This document shows, piece after piece, positions 35,206-44,890 of a stretch of 64,000 nucleotides of DNA. A model generated the notes under the pieces. The model saw only the letters and a list, made by a program, of their open reading frames with translations. It searched no databases and was not told the DNA's origin. Origin of the DNA: Hippopus hippopus (taxonomy: Eukaryota > Mollusca > Bivalvia > Cardiida > Cardiidae); assembly GCA_946811185.2 (NCBI GenBank), contig OX328099.1, positions 20,673,859 through 20,737,858 of the forward strand, written 5' to 3'. The stretch's first letter is position 1; each line of letters begins with the position of its first letter. The position numbers and the translations under genes were made by a program.

Positions 35206-35704
35206 TGTCTTAGTATTGATTTTGCATGTAAATGTTAATTGCAACTCTTCTCTTTTTAGAATCATTTATGCATTTAAAATATATATTGTATGATGGACTC
35301 AAGGCCATCATTTACAAATAAAAGCTTGGTACCTTGCAATAAATGGGCCCTTTTCTATGTACAAAAAAAAATATCTTACTTATTCATTTCTTAATAGGCT
35401 CTGTTTGGTCCTATATTTACCAAAAATACTATACAATTCACAAGAAAGGACAAACAAATGAAGGAAAGGAAAGTATTGTTTTTCAAAATACTTTTATAAG
35501 CAGCAATCCTTGTAGACCCATAATGTTTTCAAAAGCCTTCATTAAAAGTCACTTTTGTGCAGTTTTGCTGTTAGAAATGGCAGGTGTTTAGTTAAATTGA
35601 TGTCTTAAAGTATTTTTTGTTGAATAAATCTGTGATAAATATGATAGAAATAACTAAACAAATATACATATTATCATACTGGTAACGATAGTTCTTTTTT
35701 TATC
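35206..35704. other. No gene seen
   Basis: AT-rich; contains AAATAAAAGC near 35317 and open frame 35343-35591 with no recognisable similarity. Confidence 0.4.
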
Positions 35705-36140
35705 ACTTTTAACCCTATACTAAATAATCTGGTGTTTATACAACCCAGAAAAACAAAGCTTTTGAAAAAATGAAGCGAAAGGAAGAAATTCTGGCAACCA
35801 CTATTTCTTCCTTTTCCCGTTATGTTCTCTACTATTTCAGAGGGAGGTCCTGCGTGGCTCAGTGGTAAAGTGTGGGACTCACAACCTGGAGGCCCTGGGT
35901 TCAAGCCGTACTGGACCAAGTGGGTTTCTCGTGGGAGTGTCCTTGGGCAAGACACTTCAGAGCCCTAGCCTAGTACTGGTAAAACCCAGGATAACATGAA
36001 TATGTGAGCTGTCGCCGTGATATGACTGAAATAATGTTGAAAGCGGCATAACATACCTTCCAATCAACTATTTCAGAGACAAATCTTATTATTTAAGCTG
36101 TACTTATTTGTTGTCTGCAAATGCTTTCAATTCTAAAATG
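35705..36140 (+). mobile_element. MITE family A copy split by a SINE
   Basis: Left part to 35844 includes the diverged hairpin; the right part resumes at 36066 (TTTCAGAGACAAATCTTATT). Confidence 0.75.
35845..36065 (+). mobile_element. Full-length tRNA-derived SINE
   Basis: Clearest copy in the window. The A-box-like GTGGCTCAGTGGTAAAG and B-box GGGTTCAAGCC give a tRNA-like head. The middle reads CCTTGGGCAAGACACTTCAG and the V-like 3' domain reads GAGCTGTCGCCGTGATATGA then CTGAAATAATGTTGAAAGC. I infer it belongs to the V-SINE type described in molluscs. Confidence 0.85.
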
Positions 36141-36272
36141 TTTCAAATTTAGATGTTTGGGAGAGAGTGTACCTCTACTGGTAAAGGCCAGCAAGCTTGT
36201 GTCATGACCATATGTCTGTTGTATGTTAACTTTTGTTTCAAACGTCATCTCTGAAACTGCTGTATAGATCTA

Positions 36273-37600
36273 AGAGAGCCGTTTTGGGAGTTCTGATAAT
36301 GAGGCTATAACTCGGCATAAATCGATTTTTTATGAAATATACATGTACAGAAAGTTTTTAAAAGGTCTCGCGCATTCTACTGTTATCGTTTTTCTCATGT
36401 TAAGCATGTTGGTTTATTACTGCTTTGCTTTGAAAATGACACGGTTTTTTTTGCATTTGGCGATTATTGGCTTCTGATTACAAATATGACTAACGAAGAG
36501 CACAGGGTCTATGCTAAAATGAGGTCGTTACTTAACTGCTCAGCACAAGAAATAAAGGCGGATTTGGACAAAGTATATGGAAATGATGCTCTGTCATATC
36601 CTACTGTTGCTAGTTGGTCAGCTTGATTTAAAGGTGGCAGAGAAACGGTCAAAGATGACCCACTTACTGGACGTGCGTTAACGGCATTTTTGAAAATGGC
36701 GTCATTCGCGTGAAGAAGGCCGTGGATGAAGATTAGCGTTACTCTGTTAAGGAGCTTGCTGACTTGTGTGGTATAAGTTTGGGGGTAGTTTTCACTGTTT
36801 GAAGAAAGAAAAAGTTAAACCCAGGAAGATCCGCGCACGTTGTATCCCCCATTTATTGACTGATCACTAAAAACAGGAACGCGTCAGAATTGCCAAGATA
36901 TTATTAGCAGTTTATGAGACCTGTGATGAAAGACGGTTATTTGACACTGTGATGGGTGATGAAACGGCATCGTTTTTCGAGCCAGCCAGAAAGGGGAATA
37001 ACAAGGTTTGGGTCGGAGAAAATGGAAAACGGCTCGGCGTTCTAGAGGTACTGAGCGGATTTTGTGCGCATTATTTTCAGTGCTCGTGGTATGGTTCTAC
37101 AGTTTCCAGTCCCAAAACACACTACTGTTACCGGAAAGGCTTTTGCTGAAAAAAATCTAACCTGCTGTTGTTAACCATTACACAGAGGCCCGCTTACGAA
37201 CCGGAATGCGGGGACTTAAACTGCTCCATGATAACGCCGCCGCACACAAGTCTGACCTCGTTATTGATTATTTATGAGCCAACGGACTTCATATCTTGCC
37301 AAATCTACCATACAGTCCAGATATGGCACCCTGTGATTTTTGGCCGAACCTATACATCAAACAGTGTCTGACAGGACGGAGGTTCGAGACCCGCACCGCT
37401 GTTGGACGCGCGTTATATCGATGCGCGAGTATTTTACCCTAATCGGACTATGAAAAGGCATTTTCTGATTGGATCAAACGTTTAAAAGAGTGTACAGGTC
37501 AAGGGAGAGTACTTCGAAGGACTGGAATAGGCGATTTTGAGTAGGTAAGAGAAGTTTTACCAACACACACCCATAATCAGAACTTTCAAAATAGCCCTTG
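36273..37600 (+). pseudogene. Dead mariner-family transposon
   Basis: Complete 1.33 kb element between TA dinucleotides (36271-36272, 37601-37602). Terminal inverted repeats of ~32 bp are imperfect (GAGAGCCGTTTTGGGAGTTC versus complement AAGGGCTATTTTGAAAGTTC). The transposase frame starts at the ATG 36486 (MTNEEHRVYAKMRSLLNCSA) and shows TVASW, TGR, then GDET (first catalytic Asp). Near the end come HDNAAAH and LPNLPYSPDMAPCDFW, with 34 residues between the last two Asp, the mariner D34D signature. Many stops and frameshifts break it, so it cannot encode active transposase. Confidence 0.92.
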
Positions 37601-37761
37601 TAGATTTATAGTTATTATGAAATCCATTGAATGTCATATTACACAATAACATCGTTGGTATTTTATGTTTAAGTTTTCTGAAAGGAAAATGTTCACATTT
37701 CAATCATAAATTCATAAATTCATAATGATTTAATTGTCTTTATATTAATGGTTATGTTATA

Positions 37762-37905
37762 GGTCCTTTTCACCAACCATTTTTAAGAATATTCCTAGTC
37801 TTTGCCTCCAAGATTTTCTAAATTTGAAAGTAACACAACTTCTGATTAGCTGAACCAAATGGTTCAGCTAATCACAAGCTGTGTACCTTTCAAATTTATT
37901 CTCTT
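37762..37905. mobile_element. MITE family E copy
   Basis: TTTTCACCAACCATTTTTAAG and hairpin CTGAACCAAATGGTTCAG. Confidence 0.8.
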
Positions 37906-37914
37906 TCAATATCA

Positions 37915-38035
37915 AAGCCCCAGCCTAGTACTGGTTAAACCCAGGAAAACATGAATATGTGAGCTGTCGCCGTGATATGACTGAAATAATGTTGAAAGCG
38001 GCGTAAAACATCATTCAAACAAACAAACAAACTCT
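37915..38035 (+). mobile_element. 5'-truncated SINE
   Basis: CCAGCCTAGTACTGGTTAAAC to the V-like domain with a (CAAA)n tail. Confidence 0.8.
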
Positions 38036-38162
38036 TTCAATATAGCTGATGTATCAAGAATTATCAAATAATTAACACGAAGTGAGGTCTGTATCATTTG
38101 ATTATTTTGGTTCCTAATTTCGCAATTCATGTTTTAGCGGAAAAAAGGTATTTTTGCATCTT

Positions 38163-38338
38163 AAGGATAGGGTACCCTAATGGATTCGGCTAAGACTCGG
38201 GTAATCCGTAATCGATGCGGGGAACCAGCGTCTATCGGCCGATCGATTAAGGATTGCCCGAATCTTAGCCGAATTCGTACGTTTTTGCGGCGATGAAAGG
38301 CGATGTCACACGAATCCCATTAGGGTGCCCTATCCTTT
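38163..38338. mobile_element. 176-bp inverted-repeat MITE
   Basis: AAGGATAGGGTACCCTAATGG pairs with CCATTAGGGTGCCCTATCCTT; inner arms TCGGCTAAGACTCGGGTAAT and ATTGCCCGAATCTTAGCCGA also pair. Single copy in this window. Confidence 0.85.
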
Positions 38339-38839
38339 ACGTAGAGAAATTTCATGTCAAAACACTCTGTCAGAGTTCAGTGATATTTGGTATGAGCCAT
38401 ACACTATTTGAACCTAGTTGCTTGTATACATTGGTATGTGAAAAAGATATGTTTACTTTTTAAGGGGAGAAGCGGTGGTTGGGTGGGCGTAAGTCTTATT
38501 TTCTGAATGAGTTTTTATTGCGAATCAGACTTCTGCCAGCTAATTGACTGACAAAGTCAGTTACGAGTATGGCTTATTTATTTATTGGACATCTATCTGG
38601 TATTTCAGAGACAGTCTCAACACAACTAAACACCGATGATGCGAGATAAGGGGCATTTTCCTATCAGCTAAATGTCATGTTTATTTATGTGGCACTACAG
38701 AGGTCAATTAATTTTGCATGGTATGTAGTGGCGAAAAATATTATGCTCATGGCCATAATACGGTCCTTCAAGTTGAAGATGTTGAATTCACAATCCTTTA
38801 GCCCCAGGTTCAATTGTCACTGAAGGATTTGGGTTTTTT
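38339..38839. other. No gene seen
   Basis: No supported feature. Confidence 0.4.
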
Positions 38840-39885
38840 TAGCTCACCTGAGCATGAAGTGCTCATGGTGAGCTTTTGTGATTGTGCTCTGTCGTGTGTC
38901 GTCCGTCCTCAGTCGTCAACTTTTACCTTGTTTTCGAGGCCACTTTTTTTTCCGATACTAATGAAACTTGATCAGATTGTTTGTCTTGATGATATCTAGG
39001 TTGACTTTGAAAATGGGTCATGTCGGGTCAAAAACTAGGTCACTAGGTCAAATCTTAGAAAAACCTTTTGTACACTCTAGAGATCACATTTTCAGTCCAA
39101 TATGCTTGAAAGTTTGTCAGAATTTTTGTCTTAATGATATCTTGGACGAGTTTGAAAATGTATCATGTCAGATAAAAAACTAGGTCACTAAGTCAAATCA
39201 TAGAAAAACCTTGTGTACACTCTAGAAGCCAAAGTTTTTGTCCAATGCTCATGAAACTTGGTCAAAATGTTTGTCTTAATGTTGTCTTGGACGAGTTTGA
39301 AAATGGGTCATGCCCAGTCAAACACTAGGTCACTAGGTCAAATCTTAGAAAAACCTTGTGTACGCTCTACAGGCCACATTTTAAGTCTGATACTAGTGAA
39401 ACTTGGTCAGATTGTTTGTCTTGATGATATCTCAGACGAGTTTGAAAGTGGGTCATGTTGGGTCAAAAATTCGATCACTAGGGCAATTCTTAGAAAAATC
39501 TTGTGCAAACTCTAGAGGTCACATTTTTAGTCCAGTACTCTTGAAAATTGGTCAAAATGTTTGTCTTAATGACATATTTGATGAGCTAGGAAATGGGTCA
39601 TGTTTGGTCAAAAATTAGGTCACCGTGTCAAAACCTTGTGTACACTCTAGAGGCCACATTTTCAGACCAATACTCATGAAAGTTGGTCAGAATGTTCGCC
39701 TTGATGATGTCTCGATCCAGTTTGAAAATGTGTCACATTAGCTCAGAAACAAGGTCACCAGGTTAAATCTTTCAAATACCTTGTGTATCTTTTAGAATGT
39801 CTGTCATAATATCTTGGAAAAAATTGGAACAGGGTCATGTATGGTCAAATGGCTCAGGTGAATGACTTCAGGACCATCATGGCCC
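38840..39885. repeat. Element with 145-bp internal tandem repeat
   Basis: Begins AGCTCACCTGAGCATGAAGT and ends GGCTCAGGTGAATGACTTCA, which are partly complementary. Inside are about six units of 145 bp: GTCAAATCTTAGAAAAACC words lie at 39047, 39192, 39337 and 39482. A related left-end fragment lies at 52265. It produces long chance open frames. Confidence 0.85.
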
Positions 39886-39995
39886 TCTTGTCATGGAAGT
39901 GTCCTTGGGGAAGACACTCTAGAGCCCTGATATAGGCTGTGACCAAAATAATGGTGAGAGTAGTGTAAAAAAGCCTCCAATCAATCAATCTGTTC
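39886..39995 (+). mobile_element. SINE fragment
   Basis: GTGTCCTTGGGGAAGACACT with a decayed V-like end and (AATC)n. Confidence 0.6.
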
Positions 39996-40255
39996 AGGCA
40001 ACAATTTCAAATAAAATTTTCCTTTTTTAATTTGAAAAAGAAAGTAGTAAAAGAGTAACTTTTGGATCAATCAATAAGCACACTACCTACTGGGGACCGA
40101 TACGTAGATCTTGTAGCTGACGACTTTTGAAAACATTGTGGCCAAAGGAAAAGCTTGATACTACTTATTCCCTTTTGACTCCATTCTGCTTCAAATTCAA
40201 GCCTGACTTTGAGATAAAGGTCTATTCAGGTATAGTGGCTTGTCTACTCTCAGGT

Positions 40256-40480
40256 ATTTAACCAACACCAAGTCATGAGATTTAATGACCCTAATGAAAA
40301 GGTTCTTTTCAAAACATTGACAGAAAAGGAGAAAATGCTGGTAACCAGCATTTTCTCTTTTTCCCACAAAGTTTTCTCCCATTTTAGATACAAATCCTAT
40401 CATTTGAGCAATAGTTTTGTCTGCAAATGCCTTCAATTTGGGCAACTTAAGAATTTTGATGTTTTGGTAAGGGGTGAAAC
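40256..40480 (+). mobile_element. MITE family A copy
   Basis: Hairpin 40309-40376 with a few mismatches; a further core scrap lies just left at 40120-40195. Confidence 0.8.
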
Positions 40481-40769
40481 CAGTCCATGGTGTTTTGTGT
40501 TCAACAAGACAAACATGATACATGTATTTACATACATAGGCAAGAAGACAAATTTATGATGCATAGCATCATAGAAGCCGCAATCTTTTGGTGGACAATT
40601 TCAGAAATATTGACTCTCTTGAGAAATTGTGATTACACTTTTTGTATCTGTTTTACCCACACTCCCCACCAACGGAAAATCATGACAAACTGTACTAAAA
40701 TGCAGTAGATGTATTCTAATTCTAAAGAATAAGACAGAAGTTTAGAGAGTCTTGTTAATAATAATCTTG

Positions 40770-40846
40770 TTATTATATTACAATTATTATTACTATTATT
40801 ACTATTATTATAAAGTGATAATGTTTATGTGGGGGGAAAAAAAAAA

Positions 40847-40914
<68 letters not shown>

Positions 40915-40915
40915 A
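40770..40915. repeat. (ATT)n and (AC)n microsatellites
   Basis: ATTATTACT run at 40755-40812 and a 64-bp (AC)n from 40848. Confidence 0.95.
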
Positions 40916-41550
40916 AAAGCATCGGATTTTTTAAATTTCTACTCGAAATTTGAAAATGGAGAAATTGCGCATTCAAGAACAGCATTTTCCATTTATTAAA
41001 ATGATTTTAGAAAGGAAGCTTCTGTAGCGGCATCAAAGCAATACTACGGAATTATTTAAATTACTTAATTATTCAAAGTGATATTAAGATCGTTATTCAC
41101 ATAATGATGTTTACATGTATTTACAACTTTTATCAGTGATCTCTTCTTTGCGTTTCATTTTTTTTTACAAAAAAAAAAATGCAACTACTTTTTTCTAAAA
41201 CACGATCGTCCTGCTTGTCAAAAAGTATCTTAGCATGCTTGTAACATAGTGAATCTTTACATTTCTACTCCAGAAACAAAAACTTTTGCATGGCATCTCA
41301 AAAGTTATTCTGATCATAGCCTGCACAGAAGGCATAAACCACGTTTCTTTTATTCCTGGAGTGGCAGTCACACACACAAAAAAAACCCCCAGTTTTTAAG
41401 TTTTTAAATGGCAAATCAACAAGTTTCAGATATGGTTAATTTTCAAATCTACACTTATCAAATGGTATCCTGGTAATGTTGTAATTAGAAAAAAAATTAG
41501 TAAAAGTACTTTTTTTCAATTTATATTTCTGCTTATTAAATTTTATTGCA
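40916..41550. other. No gene seen
   Basis: AT-rich with A-runs, nothing supported. Confidence 0.4.
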
Positions 41551-41617
41551 TCGCTTATCTCCCTTACTTATTGTTGCGTCCCTTGATTTGTGAAGTCATA
41601 GGAGAGCTTGTTTCAAT

Positions 41618-41935
41618 ATGGACTTTGTTTACGATAGTGAACTGAGTGATATTGAAAACGAAGAAATAGACAATTCTGGGCCGGTAAGGCCGTACATGTA
41701 CGGGCCAATTTTTAAAGAGACTTATTAAGTTTCTGAAGATGAGGATAAAAGTAACTTTTCGCCCACTGATGACGAAAATGACGATGTTGTGCCGGACTTT
41801 TCAACGTGTTGAGTATTGCGCGCTATTGAAATACTTCTATTACGGGGCGAACATCGCTTACAGAAATATTATTCTATACATGATAAAATTAAGTGTATGG
41901 CATAAACTTTGTTTCACGTGAAGCATTTTCAGTAG
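41618..41935 (+). pseudogene. P2X7 C-terminal zinc-finger-like gene fragment, broken
   Basis: From the ATG at 41618 the frame gives MDFVYDSELSDIENEEIDNS then GPVRPYMYGPIF, followed by a stop and an acidic stretch (SEDEDKSNFSPTDDENDD). After a second break a different frame gives YFYYGANIAYRNIILY. The order 'acidic N-terminus, RPYMYEP-like motif, ... AYRNF-like motif near the end' matches the invertebrate and fish proteins that carry the P2X7 C-terminal cysteine-rich domain. The cysteine-rich middle is missing. Assignment rests on two short motifs, so it is tentative; a chance match cannot be excluded. Confidence 0.5.
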
Positions 41936-41959
41936 ATTAACGGGCGGAATTAAACAACA

Positions 41960-42082
41960 ACAACAAAAAAAAAATACGGTTTCATAACTCTGGGAATCAG
42001 GACTTATTCCTTTTTTCACCCTGTCCTCAAAAGCCTTCTCCATTAGGGTGGTTGAAGATCAGAATTTTGAGGTAAAAGGTAA
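41960..42082 (-). mobile_element. MITE family A fragment
   Basis: CCTCAAAAGCCTTCTCCATTAG and GAGGTAAAAGGTAAAA end. Confidence 0.5.
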
Positions 42083-42554
42083 AAGAATTGGTGTGTGAGC
42101 CTGGTCAAAAACATTCTGTTTCTTAATTTAAAAAAAAAAAATGTGTTATTTTCTCACTTTTGTCTGATTATCAGAGAAAATGACTTGTGTCAAATTATAT
42201 GCATTTTCAAAATTTTCATACTGACATGTTCAAAACATTTTTCTCAGTAGCCTGTCTAGAAGACATAATATGGATAGGAAAAGGAAATATATCCACAAAT
42301 CAAAATTGTATAGATATAATTCAAAATTTGTTCAAAAAGCATGTAAGTTGTCAAATCATTTTTAAGAGTGAAATGTCAAAGAGAAGTAGTGTATGGGATA
42401 AAAGCTGTAACATGGGTTTACTGTCACCAACAAACATTACAGTGTAAAGGGGTGAGATATGCAAATGTTATGTAACCGTTTCCTGTATTGTTTCAACTGG
42501 TCGGTGATGGATTTACATTTATGACCATGATTTGGGTAGCCAGATACTAACTTC

Positions 42555-42800
42555 ACCCTTTACAATACAAACCCTAGATCTAGTTTCCAATACCCAAAGA
42601 AAGAGTGTTTGAAAAACATTGTGGAAAGAAAATGATGTTTGCTGTTCAAAGAATGATTATCATCCCTTGAAAGTTTACATCATTTGAACAATGTCGACTA
42701 TGTTATTCGCAAAATTTATGTTATGAATTTGGATGAATCTATAATTTTGTTAAATGTTGAAATCATTTGGAAAAGGGAGAAAACGGCAGCATTTTCTCTT
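42555..42800 (+). mobile_element. MITE family A copy, diverged
   Basis: ACCCTTTACAATACAAACCC start and GAAAAACATTGTGGAAAG; the second arm is lost. Confidence 0.6.
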
Positions 42801-42887
42801 TGTTCAGAATGAAGCGGTAATGTAGAAAAGGGTAAATTAGTACGAATAACAATTCATGTATTCCAATTTCAAGAAAAAAGAAATTAC

Positions 42888-43265
42888 CTACTCCATGTTT
42901 GATTTTCTTTTTGGAAATTGCCGTTGCGGATTGTCTGTCTTTCGGAGTTTCGGTTTAAAGCCTATCTCCTTTCGACTCGGAGTTTCGAATAATGTCGGCA
43001 CAGCGTCAGGTTTTAACCGCAGGCTAAAATTCCTATAACCAACTTCTTTTGCGAGTTTTGGACTTATTAAGAACTGACTGTCATCGAAGTATTTCAGACA
43101 CAATTTCGAATGAACCGATGGCAAAAAATCTGTCGCTACTGTCCGGCCCCGGTTTAAACGTTGAATCCATAGTTTCCTCCTTTTTAATTCCTTCGGAAAT
43201 TTGAAAATACTACTAATATGAGTTCCCGAATCGACGTTGCAGCCATAGGCAGCACAATTTACCAT
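42888..43265 (-). CDS. THAP-domain protein, single exon, 125 aa
   Basis: The THAP domain is a C2CH zinc module that binds DNA, found in chromatin factors and in transposase-derived proteins. Visible: MVNCAAYGC (C4, C9), FKFPKELKRR (21-30), W33, SKLC (C56) and AVPTLF (88-93), in the right order and spacing over residues 1-93. The fourth zinc ligand, normally His two residues after C56 plus one, is Tyr59 (TAC instead of CAC), and the usual second Trp region reads TDFLPS. The remaining 32 residues are basic (KRK, RK) without a domain. It could be a lone THAP exon of a larger gene, a remnant of a THAP transposon, or a short real gene. The stop is followed at once by GTAATT, so a downstream exon is not reached in frame. 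Confidence 0.75.
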   Translation of the reverse strand: MVNCAAYGCNVDSGTHISSIFKFPKELKRRKLWIQRLNRGRTVATDFLPSVHSKLCLKYFDDSQFLISPKLAKEVGYRNFSLRLKPDAVPTLFETPSRKEIGFKPKLRKTDNPQRQFPKRKSNME

Positions 43266-43411
43266 TTTTTCGGCTCAATTCTCAATAAATACTCAGATAT
43301 CTGCATACAATCATCCGCGTTCCTACTTAATGTCTACTGACGGTATACACAGAGTGACTCGACAATGACGTCACACATGCACGGGAGATAAGCGAATCAG
43401 GGGAAGTAAGC
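43266..43411 (-). promoter_or_regulatory. Presumed upstream region of the THAP ORF
   Basis: Contains TGACGTCAC (CRE-like) at 43368-43376 and CGCTTATCTCCC (minus strand) at 43384-43395. The same GCTTATCTCCC word occurs upstream of the P2X7-like fragment at 41554-41564. Confidence 0.35.
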
Positions 43412-44755
43412 CATGTACCATTTTTAGGGCCGTATATCAGCGTGACAATTCGGCCGTGGTTTATGGCATGTTACAGGGTGGTATTTATGAAAAATGACGG
43501 ACACATGTTTAACTGACATCATTTGCAGCTGATTAAAGGAAAAAAAAACAGTCTGGTCAAAATATTTTAGGATTTGCCCTTTAAAGATCTGGGTATAATC
43601 AACCACAACATAATAACTATTACTATACATATTTCGTTTAATAATCAGTAGTTTGAACCATTTTCTGCATAGGCCTTGTACAAACCTAGTGTAAAATGTC
43701 TAATGTAAATTTCAAGAGCTATTCTAAACCTTTGACCAGCGGCGACGTAAAAAGTTGTGTTAGCACAGTAATAGGTTCTGTAATAACTTTCACCCTTCGA
43801 CTGCACAACGAAATTAATATACTGAGTAAGGAAAACAAACAATTTTTTTTTTATGTTTACAATATCTTATAGAATGTTAAAAAAAATATTACACGGGCTA
43901 TGTGCTGTCTGATCTTCATCTATTTCTGTCATTTTCGACCAGCTTTAACCCTTAGAGCACCAGGCACCACCGTGATAATTTCTGTAGTCAATGTACATCA
44001 CGATGGATACATTTTTCACGGGGTTTGTAGATCGGGACCATAGTGTACAGCACGTACAGTCTGATCATAACAGCTTCCACACACAACACAGTGAATGCTA
44101 AATTTTACAGGTATCATAAGGTAGATGTTCCGTGTAACAAAAATCCATTCGGCTAAAGTGTCGACAAAGGGAAGAAAAAAGGGTTATCTTTTCGCAAGTA
44201 TTCTATAAATAGCTGTCGTAGACTCCCCTTTGTTCTTCGATTAACTGTGTAGCGAGGTAACCAGTCTATACTTTGATCAAAGGTTTACCGCCCTATTATC
44301 TACACGGATTGAGAATGGACGAAAAACTTGTACATAAAATTGCTTCTGATTATCATATTCTAAGATGCTCTCTATAACATAATTATCATTATTTTGTTTT
44401 GTAAAAAAGTACACAAATACGAAAACCATTGGGAGGTGGGAAGGCTTGTGATAAACGGAAAGCATAACAACTTCGTTTGGGAAAGTAGAAGGAATCTTAT
44501 ATGTTTGAAAACTTCGGGGGACTAGCCAATTAAAGGAGGTTTATTTTTCTATATTATTTATTATTATTTGGGAATGAACTATATATTGCAAGAAAACCAG
44601 GCTTGATTTTCATGTAGGTCTGTTGGAATATTTAAGAAAGAGTCAAGTGGAGTAATTCTGTCACAACAACACGACATTATTAGAAATTTTCCAAAAATAA
44701 TGACCAATCGAATAATTACTGATCATCTACATGGTAAATAGTTTAGGTACATTCC
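43412..44755. other. No gene seen; possible 3' UTR of CTR1 at right
   Basis: A decayed family B scrap near 43895-44080. Minus-strand AATAAA words at 44562-44557 and 44545-44540 lie about 330 nt past the copper transporter stop and are candidate polyadenylation signals. Confidence 0.45.
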
Positions 44756-44756
44756 T

Positions 44757-44790
44757 ACTGGAAGCCGCTTTCGAGCGGCTTCCAATTATG
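44757..44790. repeat. Short perfect hairpin
   Basis: TTGGAAGCCGCT-TTCG-AGCGGCTTCC type stem (plus strand ATTGGAAG complement), in the likely CTR1 3' UTR. Confidence 0.7.
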
Positions 44791-44890
44791 TCTAATCCTC
44801 CTAGCACACAGTAATATTTTCAGTCAGAAGCTAGGCCTCACCTTTGATTGGTGGCCATTGTTCCTTGTTCATGTATGTAAAGCATTTATA

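Noticed and set aside
35845..35920. Possible tRNA genes at SINE heads (also 2394, 50640, 53155, 54893)
   Set aside because: A- and B-box words are present, but no complete cloverleaf could be drawn and each is followed by a SINE body.
39258..39618. Overlapping frames with repeated LGQILEKP-type peptide
   Set aside because: Caused by the 145-bp tandem repeat; unit length is not a multiple of three and frames change between units.
41739..41921. 60-codon frame as an independent gene
   Set aside because: It overlaps the second half of the broken P2X7-like fragment and is better explained by it.
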